Origin: Holophagaceae bacterium
GTDB taxonomy: Bacteria > Acidobacteriota > Holophagae > Holophagales > Holophagaceae
Length of the DNA: 5,460 nucleotides
Assembly: GCA_025353305.1 (NCBI GenBank)
Contig: JANXQX010000027.1
Location: 1-5,460 of the forward strand
Reading direction: 5' to 3'
Part shown: positions 1-5,140 of the stretch, in pieces
Position numbering within the stretch: the first letter of the stretch is position 1
Layout: each line of letters begins with the position of its first letter
The notes under the pieces: generated by a model
What the model saw: only the letters and a program-made list of their open reading frames with translations
Databases searched by the model: none
Told to the model about the DNA's origin: nothing
Program-made: the position numbers and the translations under genes

Positions 1-14
1 TGCCCGCACATTTG

Positions 15-133
15 TAATTGTCGCTGTAATTGTCGTTGGCCCAAGTTGCCTGAAATTAGCAAAAGCGTCGGCTTCGCCTCGCTCCCTTAAATGCACAAAG
101 GTAGTTGTCGTCCAAAAACATTCCTAATTGACG
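15..133. repeat. Four spaced TAATTGTCG-like direct repeats upstream of the recombinase
   Basis: The 9-mer TAATTGTCG occurs at 15-23 and 27-35, with a 12-bp period. One-mismatch copies follow at 102-110 (TAGTTGTCG) and 125-133 (TAATTGACG). All are in the same orientation, and the last overlaps the TTGACG hexamer proposed as the recombinase -35 box. This is seen directly. That they are protein-binding sites, either for a regulator or as accessory sites for the recombinase, is inference. The 36-101 interval between the two pairs holds a small GGC-TTC-GCC hairpin and no gene I can support; it could be the tail of something that starts before the window. Confidence 0.4.
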
Positions 134-159
134 CCGCCCAGCCACCCTTCGTGTATAAG
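128..159 (+). promoter_or_regulatory. Possible sigma70-type promoter for the recombinase gene
   Basis: TTGACG at 128-133 (5 of 6 to the consensus -35) is followed by TATAAG at 154-159 (5 of 6 to the consensus -10). The spacer is 20 bp, longer than the ideal 17, so the promoter may be weak or activator-dependent. If real, transcription starts near 166. That would exclude the TTG at 128 as the recombinase start and favour the ATG at 212. The reading frame is closed by TAA at 125-127. Confidence 0.35.
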
Positions 160-211
160 TGATTTGGCGAATTATTTACGAAATGGCCTCTCATCTGCAA
201 CCTCCATCCTG

Positions 212-1231
212 ATGTCCAATTCCCTGACTCCCGTCCGGCGCCCTTCCATAGTGCCAGTGCTGATCCCGCCTTCAACGGAGGTGGGGATCGGCCAAAGGGT
301 GCTGGAGAGTTGGTGGAACGGACTGAATCCGCACACCCGGCGAAGCTTCAGAGCCGCCTACCGGCAGGCGGCGATGTTCTTCTTTCCCGGCAACACCGAT
401 GCAGAACTGGATGATCGGGCGGCTCTCAAAGGGTTGGCCGATTTCTTTGCCCTGAACTCCAAAGGGATGGCCTACGCGCGGGTAACGGACTGGCGGACCC
501 ACCTGGAGTCCCGCGGTTTGGCTTCGGGCTCGATCAACCGTCGGCTGACGGCGTTGAAGTCCCTTTGCAAGCGCCTGTCCATCGCTGGCGCGATCCCCTA
601 CGAGCTGGCCATCGATCGCCTGCCGGAGGAACTCTACCGCGACACGGCCGGCCCAGGGGTCGTGGCAGTGGGGACCATGCTCCACGACACGGACCGAGGC
701 CGGGATGCCGATGTTCGGGACCGTTCGATCATCCGGCTGCTGGCGGATCTGGCACTGCGCCGACAAGAACTCACCAGCCTCGACGTCTCAGACGTGGATC
801 TGCCACAGAAAGCCTTGTGGATCCTCCGCAAAGGCAAACGCCAACGCGTGAAGGTCACCTTGACCCGCCGGGCCGTGGAGGACCTGACCGCCTGGCTCGA
901 CATCCGGGGCTGCCTCGATCTCCCCTGCCCTGACGGAAAGCATCCGCTCTTCGTGCCCATCGACCGCCACGGACACTTACGACCCATGCGTCTGACCGGA
1001 ACCGGCGTTTACTTGATCATCCGCGGCCGGGGCCTCAAGGCGGGCGCCACGGCCCGGCCCCATGGCATCCGGCACACCGCCGCCATCGCGGCCCTGCAGG
1101 CGACGGGCGGCAGTCTCGAGGCGGTCCGGGTCCTTCTCGGACACAGCGGGTACCAAGCGGCCCAGCACTACCTCCGCGAGGCCCAAGGGCTCCAGGCCCA
1201 GGTGAGTGAGCTGATTTCCTCCGGCTGGTAG
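212..1231 (+). CDS. Tyrosine site-specific recombinase (XerC/XerD/phage-integrase family)
   Basis: This enzyme cuts and rejoins DNA at specific sites through a covalent 3'-phosphotyrosine intermediate. On plasmids such enzymes usually resolve dimers or integrate elements. Numbered from the ATG at 212 (339 residues), an N-terminal SAM-like core-binding domain spans about residues 25-125 and the catalytic domain about 145-335. The expected active-site residues are all visible: Arg183 in LRRQEL, a beta-hairpin Lys207 or Lys209 in RKGKRQR, His284 and Arg287 in HGIRH, His311 in LLGHSGY, and nucleophile Tyr320 in QHYLR. The 9-residue His311-Tyr320 spacing matches XerD. Length is slightly above that of XerC/D (about 300). 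The frame stays open back to a TTG at 128, but that lies in a probable promoter. No start has a clear ribosome site, so the start is the weak point. The family is certain; the target site and role are inferred from plasmid context. Confidence 0.9.
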   Translation: MSNSLTPVRRPSIVPVLIPPSTEVGIGQRVLESWWNGLNPHTRRSFRAAYRQAAMFFFPGNTDAELDDRAALKGLADFFALNSKGMAYARVTDWRTHLESRGLASGSINRRLTALKSLCKRLSIAGAIPYELAIDRLPEELYRDTAGPGVVAVGTMLHDTDRGRDADVRDRSIIRLLADLALRRQELTSLDVSDVDLPQKALWILRKGKRQRVKVTLTRRAVEDLTAWLDIRGCLDLPCPDGKHPLFVPIDRHGHLRPMRLTGTGVYLIIRGRGLKAGATARPHGIRHTAAIAALQATGGSLEAVRVLLGHSGYQAAQHYLREAQGLQAQVSELISSGW

Positions 1232-1289
1232 CGGGAGAGGTGGGTCGAGCTGGCTCGCTGAACAGGTCGAATTCTGTGAACATCGTTCA

Positions 1290-1835
1290 ATGAACACCCC
1301 TTTCCGGCAATTGGAGCCCGACACCGTACGCCGGGCAATTCACGGCATCGGTTGCGCCGTGGCCTGCAGTGCCTCCGGCAATAGCAGGGATCTGGATGCC
1401 AGCGGTCCTGGGCGCACCGCCATCCTGTCCTTCGCCTACAACCGTCACAGCGGTGCAGTGCTCGGGTTGATCGATGCGCCATTCATAGGCACCCTCTTTG
1501 ACCCCGCCCTCCGGGAGCGGGCGACTTGGTTGCTCGCCCAGTCCGAGATCCTCCTGGCCTGGGATGCCCCGGAAGTTCGGCACTTGCTGTGCCAAGCCCT
1601 TCCTGTTGTTGCAATGCGAGCCTGGGTTTCAGCACGCAACATGGTTCCCTGGGCGGAGGAAGGGCTTCGTAATCCGGATCTTCGGGAGGCGATCGAGGGA
1701 CTCGGCATGGACCTTGAACCTGGACCGGAGGGTGAGGCCGCAGGCCTTTTGAAGCTATGCGCACACTCACGGACCAACCGGGGGGAGTCCTTCCTGCTCG
1801 AGCTGCTTCGTCGGGGTGGCTTGGTCGATGTTTGA
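1290..1835 (+). CDS. Hypothetical protein, 181 residues, unknown function
   Basis: I do not recognise this protein. It is judged real because the frame is uninterrupted, third codon positions are mostly G or C, and it follows the recombinase by 58 bp on the same strand, so the two may be co-transcribed. The ATG at 1290 is the first usable start in frame, and no good Shine-Dalgarno precedes it. It has no signal peptide or membrane segment. It looks like a soluble alpha/beta protein: a hydrophobic strand at residues 44-50 (AILSFAY), another at 55-61 (GAVLGLI), then helices. The stretch ILLAWDAPEVRHLL (87-100), followed by a helix and LREAIEGLGM (131-140), is faintly reminiscent of DEDD/RNase H-like 3'-5' exonucleases. 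However, the N-terminal DxE motif and the final acidic residue of that family are not seen, so this resemblance is a weak guess. Confidence 0.65.
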   Translation: MNTPFRQLEPDTVRRAIHGIGCAVACSASGNSRDLDASGPGRTAILSFAYNRHSGAVLGLIDAPFIGTLFDPALRERATWLLAQSEILLAWDAPEVRHLLCQALPVVAMRAWVSARNMVPWAEEGLRNPDLREAIEGLGMDLEPGPEGEAAGLLKLCAHSRTNRGESFLLELLRRGGLVDV

Positions 1836-2070
1836 ACCATCTAAAGCCAGCAAGGCCGAGTTACTAACCTTGCGAATCGTCCGATCAAACTCCAAGATTG
1901 CACGGATGCTTGAGTCTTTGCAGGGTCCTTCGGGCTACCCATCCTGAAAGGGTTAAACTTCACTTCAGAACCGATGTTCTTTCCAGGAGCAGTATTTTCA
2001 TTTCATTCCTTCAAACCATGGCTTTTCGACGATGGCCTGTAGGGGTGGGTCGATACCCTTCATCAAAGAG
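1836..2070. other. Non-coding spacer between the hypothetical gene and the AT-rich part of the origin
   Basis: No supportable gene is seen in this 235-bp stretch. An open frame running from 1898 lacks GC-rich codon bias, has no ribosome site and runs into the iterons. Visible structures are minor: a perfect 5-bp inverted repeat AGAAC-CGAT-GTTCT at 1967-1980, a GGGT-CGAT-ACCC stem at 2047-2058, and ATCG-TC-CGAT at 1876-1885. No convincing rho-independent terminator follows the gene ending at 1835. A recombination site for the tyrosine recombinase could lie here, but no 11-bp arm pair resembling dif is evident. Confidence 0.4.
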
Positions 2071-2160
2071 CTATTTGAAAAAACTAATTGAATACTATTT
2101 GCTTTTTAACTGTATCAAAAAAAGCGGCAAAACTCACACTATAGCAGCAATTACAAACAC
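2071..2160. other. AT-rich segment, candidate DNA-unwinding element of the origin
   Basis: The 50 bp at 2071-2120 are about 80% A+T by hand count, against GC-rich coding DNA on both sides, and include runs of A and T. The segment abuts the first iteron block, which begins at 2168. Iteron plasmids normally have an AT-rich melting region next to the iterons, so this is the best candidate. A second AT-rich stretch, 2248-2305, lies within the first iteron block and is an alternative. Confidence 0.5.
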
Positions 2161-2167
2161 ATCGAAA

Positions 2168-2359
2168 TACTCAGGAAGACGGTACAGGCTACTCAGAACG
2201 GCGGGACAGGTACCCACGATGGCGGATCAAGATACCTAAAATGACGGATAAAAATAATTATCAACAATGAATCCGCACGAAATCCGCAAAATATGTGGGA
2301 ATCCATACCTAGGATGACGGTTAGTGTAACATATGGTTACTGAATACCTAGAATGACGG
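2168..2359 (+). repeat. Iteron block A: six forward 15-bp iterons
   Basis: Copies lie at 2168-2182, 2190-2204, 2211-2225, 2233-2247, 2306-2320 and 2345-2359, matching the consensus TACCYARRATGACGG. The final CGG, the G four bases before it and the A at position 2 are invariant. Start-to-start distances of the first four are 22, 21 and 22 bp, about two helical turns, so bound proteins would share one face of the DNA. The copies at 2233 and 2345 share an extended right flank, ATAAAA. These are inferred binding sites for the RepA initiator encoded at 3216, in the manner of iteron-type plasmids. Confidence 0.85.
2258..2266 (+). promoter_or_regulatory. DnaA-box-like 9-mer
   Basis: TTATCAACA differs from the E. 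coli consensus DnaA box TTATCCACA at one position. It lies in the AT-rich gap between the fourth and fifth iterons, a typical place for host DnaA to help load the helicase. Only one such site was found, so chance is possible. Confidence 0.4.
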
Positions 2360-2374
2360 ATAAAATGGTTGCGT

Positions 2375-2499
2375 CCGTCATTCTGAATACCATCCAGGCT
2401 CCGTCATTCTGGGTAGGATTTTCTTCTCTGCTCCGTCCTTCTGGGTAGATTAGGGCCGTAAAGAGCAAATCTGTAGCTGTTTATCCGCCGTCCTGGGTA
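2375..2499 (-). repeat. Iteron block B: four reverse iterons
   Basis: On the + strand these read as CCGTCATTCTGGGTA-like words at 2375-2389, 2401-2415, 2433-2447 and 2485-2499. The copy at 2401 is the exact reverse complement of TACCCAGAATGACGG, a best-fit iteron. Spacing is irregular (26, 32 and 52 bp), unlike block A. The block faces block A head-to-head across 2360-2374, and its last copy faces block C only 8 bp away. Confidence 0.85.
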
Positions 2500-2507
2500 G
2501 ATTGCCC

Positions 2508-2580
2508 TACCCAAGAAGACGGATGCACTTATTCCTTAACCCTACCCAAAATGACGGAACCAAAAGACTCAGAACGACGG
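2508..2580 (+). repeat. Iteron block C: three forward iterons
   Basis: Copies lie at 2508-2522 (TACCCAAGAAGACGG), 2543-2557 (TACCCAAAATGACGG) and 2566-2580 (GACTCAGAACGACGG). The last is the only clear copy that does not start with T. The copies at 2485 (reverse) and 2508 (forward) form an inverted pair whose conserved TACCC ends face each other, which could form a hairpin or bind paired initiators. Confidence 0.8.
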
Positions 2581-2718
2581 ACAGCCCTCGCGGCCTGATT
2601 CCCCTGTTGGTTCTTCCATGAACATTGACATGTCCGAAACCTCGCTTCTACATCAGCCCGGCACATCCCATCATCCTGGCGGGCCGGGTCAGGCGAACCA
2701 CGACCTAGCGGGCGGGTG
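2581..2718. other. GC-rich spacer inside the origin
   Basis: This 138-bp stretch separates iteron blocks C and D and is richer in G+C than its surroundings. It has no clear iteron. A degenerate one may be at 2668-2682 (CCATCATCCTGGCGG), and a degenerate copy of the ACCACTT box region at 2695-2710. The reverse-strand frame through it has no ribosome site or sensible product and is taken as chance. Confidence 0.4.
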
Positions 2719-3047
2719 TCCTGAACCACTTGCTAGGTGTTTGCGTCCGCCATCCTGGGTAGGTGGGCTCTGATGGTTGGGATTGCCGAAAGGAGTCCTG
2801 AACCACTTACTAGGTTTTTTGCGTCCGTCATCCTAGGTAGGCGAGGCTCTGATGGTTGGGATTGCCGAAAGGAGCCCTGAACCACTTACTAGGTTTTTTG
2901 CGTCCGTCATCTTAGGTAGTTTAGGTTCTGATGGTTGGGATTGGTGAAAGGAGTCCTGAACCACTTGCAAGGTTTTGCATCCGTTAGTCTCTGTGGGAAG
3001 GTCCTGAAGGCCAGGGGACGTTTTGGACCACTTGATCAGTTTTGTTC
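2719..3047. repeat. Tandem 77-79-bp composite repeats
   Basis: Units start at 2719, 2796, 2875 and 2954, so periods are 77, 79 and 79 bp. The first three are nearly identical over their length; the fourth decays after about 25 bp. Each unit begins with CCTGAACCACTT, continues with TAGGT and T-rich DNA, then a reverse iteron, then TCTGATGGTTGGGATTG and a purine-rich GAAAGGA end. A partial fifth unit, with ACCACTT at 3027-3033, precedes the iteron at 3048. The ACCACTT box keeps a near-constant 21-23 bp distance to the start of the following iteron in all five. The duplication is seen directly; the binding partner of the box is unknown. Confidence 0.85.
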
Positions 3048-3137
3048 CCGTCATTCTGGGTAGGACGGTCGCGCGCGCTCTTGCCGGGACTGGAGCAGGT
3101 CCACCTACCCTCTCTGCTGCATCCGTCTTTTTGGGTA
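2747..3137 (-). repeat. Iteron block D: five reverse iterons upstream of repA
   Basis: Copies lie at 2747-2761, 2825-2839, 2904-2918, 3048-3062 and 3123-3137. The copy at 3048 is identical to the one at 2401. A sixth, decayed copy sits at 2981-2995 (CCGTTAGTCTCTGTG), exactly where the repeat period predicts one. Wide spacing of about 75-79 bp sets this block apart from block A. The copy nearest repA ends 78 bp before its start codon and could affect rep transcription. In known iteron plasmids such extra distal iterons often act in incompatibility and copy control by titrating or handcuffing the initiator; that role is inferred here. Confidence 0.85.
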
Positions 3138-3188
3138 GCTAAAATGTGCATACCTGGATTTGGGAGTTGCACAATTGGGCGAGACTCT

Positions 3189-3211
3189 TACCCTGAATAG
3201 TATTCAGGTGG
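3189..3211. promoter_or_regulatory. Probable RepA operator: 17-bp perfect inverted repeat overlapping the repA ribosome site
   Basis: CCTGAATA-G-TATTCAGG at 3192-3208 is a perfect 8-bp inverted repeat with one central base. Its left arm with two more bases, TACCCTGAAT (3189-3198), matches the iteron start TACCCAGAAT at 9 of 10 positions; the right arm matches less well. The AGG that ends the palindrome (3206-3208) is also the best ribosome site for repA, 7 bp before its ATG. In pPS10, pSC101 and F, the rep operator is an inverted repeat sharing sequence with the iterons and is bound by initiator dimers, so autorepression is the natural reading. Confidence 0.65.
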
Positions 3212-3215
3212 CCAT

Positions 3216-4388
3216 ATGACGGATTTTGATGAACGCGATCATCTTGCGATAGCCCAAATCTTTCGTTCCAAGAAACGCGCGGCCAACTTCCTCAAGCTCA
3301 TGAAGGGTGTGCCGTTCGAGAAGGTGGTCGAAGCCGCCCGGCAAACAGTCAAAGAATTAAGGGAGAAGAAGAAAAAGGACTATCTCGAATTGCTGCCCCA
3401 GGAGGCCAACTCGGAACAGAAGGAACTCCTGTTTATCTTACGTAACCTTGCCTTGATGGGGCTTCCGCACAAGCCGACCGATGAGCGGCGCATTCAGAGA
3501 GTGATCCGGACGAGTCCTAGTTCCTGGATCACCATTACGCTGAATGCCCGGGCGCATGAAGAAGGCGTGAGGCTTCCCTTCGGAATCAACGCCCGTCGCA
3601 TTCTGACCATGCTGTGCACCTTGGCCGTCAAGACCAAGAACCCCGTCATCACCCTCGACAGCGCCGCAGACTTCATGCGCAGGATTGGCTGGAAGACTGA
3701 CAGCCGCGGGTCCATGGGCGGCAGCAAATACGATGCGATCGCCCTTGTCATGGAGCAGATCCAGAAATGCACCATTGATGTGGAGCTGCACGGCGTACTC
3801 GGATCCCGCCGGAAGCAGGCCGAGTCCCTGCAGATCATCCGGAAGTTCGATCTACCCAGCAAGACGGATGAAAAAATGTTGGATCAAGGTGCCGAGCCCC
3901 TGGCTCTCGATCCGGGGATCCCCCGGAACTTCAAGGTGCTCATCGATTCCACCTTCTTTCGCGAACTCGTAGGGGATCCCGTCACGGGTTACAAGGGTTC
4001 CGCGTTCCCCCTGCCCTTGGAGTTCATTCGTCAATTCACCAAGTCCACAGAGTTGGATTGCGCCCAGTTCTTAGTGGCCAGGATTTCCGCGGCTCAAACC
4101 GAAAGCAAGATCGACCTTCACTCCATCCATGAGCAACTGGCCTTCCATCCCGACAATTACTCGAAGTTCAAGGCCGAGTTCACCACGGCGCTGCAGAAGG
4201 TCGCAGCACTTTGGGATGGGTGCAATGCCAAAGTGGAGGGCCATCGACTGATTGTTGGCCCAGTGTTGAACGGGAAATACCTGGTAGATCCCACAAAATT
4301 CGAGAATCTGCCAGAGGATCTCTTTGGATTGAACACCCCTACCCTGTCCACTGGTGGCGATCTTCTTGAGGGTGAGAACGTCGTTTAG
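3216..4388 (+). CDS. repA: Plasmid replication initiator, RepA type
   Basis: This is the likely initiator that binds the iterons upstream and opens the origin. It has 390 residues, soluble. Residues 1-70 are helical and highly charged, with a Lys/Glu-rich run near 44-55. The recognisable core is at about 117-190: GVRLPFGINARRIL, then TLAVKTKNPVITL, SAADFMRRIGW, a Gly-rich GSMGGSKYD and MEQIQKCTIDV. This follows the pattern of the plasmid-encoded RepA family (Pfam PF04796 as I recall it): LPxG with an Arg, a TEAVRTK-like helix, an FMRxLG segment and a Gly-rich loop. Residues 235-360 probably form the second half of the DNA-binding region, ending in an acidic tail. The ATG at 3216 has AGG 7 bp upstream. 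The iterons and an iteron-like operator just upstream strongly support the role and suggest autoregulation. The assignment is from motif memory, not a search. Confidence 0.8.
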   Translation: MTDFDERDHLAIAQIFRSKKRAANFLKLMKGVPFEKVVEAARQTVKELREKKKKDYLELLPQEANSEQKELLFILRNLALMGLPHKPTDERRIQRVIRTSPSSWITITLNARAHEEGVRLPFGINARRILTMLCTLAVKTKNPVITLDSAADFMRRIGWKTDSRGSMGGSKYDAIALVMEQIQKCTIDVELHGVLGSRRKQAESLQIIRKFDLPSKTDEKMLDQGAEPLALDPGIPRNFKVLIDSTFFRELVGDPVTGYKGSAFPLPLEFIRQFTKSTELDCAQFLVARISAAQTESKIDLHSIHEQLAFHPDNYSKFKAEFTTALQKVAALWDGCNAKVEGHRLIVGPVLNGKYLVDPTKFENLPEDLFGLNTPTLSTGGDLLEGENVV

Positions 4389-4390
4389 CT

Positions 4391-4428
4391 CCGCTGGATG
4401 CGGGATCCATCGAACCAGATTTTATTTT
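4391..4428. terminator. Possible terminator between convergent genes
   Basis: TGGAT-GCGGG-ATCCA (4395-4409) forms a 5-bp stem. An outer CTGG/CCAG pair (4394-4397 with 4415-4418) could form an alternative stem. A T-rich run, ATTTTATTTT, follows at 4419-4428. It sits right after the repA stop and reaches into the stop region of the facing gene. The stem is short, so strength is doubtful. Confidence 0.4.
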
Positions 4429-5129
4429 GAATCCAGCTCAAGATGGCCGTGGCGGGCCGCCCAGATGAGGGTGGCCCCCTCCAGGAAGGCCCCGCAGGAG
4501 AGTCCGGAGCGGCGGGCCAGCACTTCCAGGGTCTCGCTCTGGGGACCGTCCAAGGTCATGGTGACCGTACCGGCCTGGCCCAGGCCCCCCTTGCTGGGAC
4601 GTCGTCGGCGTTCCGCCACCAGCGCGGCGGCGCCCGTGATTGCGTCCAGGTTGTCCTGTGGCGCCTGCCGGAACGACTCCAGGGCCGCGGCTGCCGCGCT
4701 GTCGGGCTGGGCATGGAGGATTTGATACAGTTCCGCGTCCAGACGAAGGCTGTAGGGGATGGACAGGTGGAAGGTGCGGGTATCGGCGCCCTTGGCCTGG
4801 AGCCCTTGCAGGAGCCGGTCGAGGGTGGCACCCATCTTTTCGGCCGGGATCGAGGGCTGCACCTTGGCGACCTGGAGCCGCAACGGCACTTCGGGCGATT
4901 CTCTGGGACCATCGACCTGCACGCTTCCTGAAGTGATGGCGCCCTCAGGCCATTCCGGGAGGGGGCGGGTGATCAGGTCCGTCTCGTCCTGGGTGGCGAG
5001 CACCATGACGGAAGCCCGTTCCATCATGGGTTTCATCGGGCCATGGGGGTGGGGGTGGGCAAGCGCCGGTTCGGGATCCCGGCTATGGCGCTGGGCTACC
5101 AATTTGCGCTTCTTGTCGGCCATGGACAT
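4422..5129 (-). CDS. Probable partition partner protein with C-terminal ribbon-helix-helix domain
   Basis: This 235-residue soluble protein starts at an ATG with a strong ribosome site, AAGGAG, 5 bp upstream; that site overlaps the stop codon of the preceding ParA-like gene, suggesting translational coupling. A second ATG two codons later is less well placed. The N-terminal 60 residues are basic then His/Pro-rich (HPHPHG at 25-30) and probably disordered. Residues 188-227 (TVTMTLDG, then two helices split by RSGLS) fit a ribbon-helix-helix DNA-binding fold. Residues 119-155 (TFHLSIPYSLRL, then two helices) may be a second one, giving a tandem arrangement like that known for VirC2. Many plasmid ParA operons encode a small RHH centromere-binding protein second, so a ParB-like role is inferred. 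The family is not identified, and a general regulator is possible. Confidence 0.6.
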   Translation of the reverse strand: MSMADKKRKLVAQRHSRDPEPALAHPHPHGPMKPMMERASVMVLATQDETDLITRPLPEWPEGAITSGSVQVDGPRESPEVPLRLQVAKVQPSIPAEKMGATLDRLLQGLQAKGADTRTFHLSIPYSLRLDAELYQILHAQPDSAAAAALESFRQAPQDNLDAITGAAALVAERRRRPSKGGLGQAGTVTMTLDGPQSETLEVLARRSGLSCGAFLEGATLIWAARHGHLELDSK

Positions 5130-5134
5130 GAGGA

Positions 5135-5140
5135 CTCCTT
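5135..5140 (-). promoter_or_regulatory. Strong ribosome site overlapping the upstream stop codon
   Basis: AAGGAG reads on the - strand from 5140 to 5135, and its first two bases are the last two of the TAA stop (5141-5139) of the ParA-like gene. The gap to the ATG at 5129 is 5 bp. This fixes the start of the 235-residue protein and suggests coupled translation and a set protein ratio. Confidence 0.75.

Noticed and set aside
128..211. TTG at 128 as recombinase start, adding 28 residues
   Set aside because: The TTG is part of a plausible -35 box, no ribosome site precedes it, and the added codons do not share the gene's codon bias. It cannot be fully excluded.
1235..1280. tRNA-like T-arm (GGTCGAATTC) after the recombinase, which might mark an attachment site
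   Set aside because: The flanking stem is only about 3 bp and no acceptor, D-arm or anticodon arm can be assembled around it.
1967..1980. AGAAC-CGAT-GTTCT inverted repeat as a dif-like recombination core
   Set aside because: The arms are only 5 bp and the 4-bp centre is shorter than the 6-8 bp usual for Xer sites; no second copy was found.
1898..2239. Open frame of 113 codons on the + strand between the hypothetical gene and the iterons
   Set aside because: It lacks the GC-rich third-position bias of neighbouring genes, has no ribosome site, crosses the AT-rich segment and ends inside iterons; it has no recognisable domain.
2168..3137. CRISPR array as an explanation of the repeats
   Set aside because: The repeats are 15 bp, change orientation, are unevenly spaced, and much of the spacer sequence is itself repeated; no cas gene is present.
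2529..3172. Three short - strand frames across the origin repeats (2529-2729, 2833-3054, 2984-3172)
   Set aside because: They are read through tandem repeats and iterons, have no ribosome sites, and their peptides only reflect the repeated DNA.
4443..4931. A 162-codon + strand frame opposite the 235-residue RHH gene
   Set aside because: The - strand frame is longer, has a strong ribosome site overlapping the previous stop, and carries an RHH-like segment; the + frame is a mirror of GC-rich codons.
4979..4996. An iteron-like word CCGTCTCGTCCTGGGTGG inside the RHH gene
   Set aside because: It needs inserted bases to align with the iteron and lies in coding sequence with a good frame, so chance is the simpler reading.
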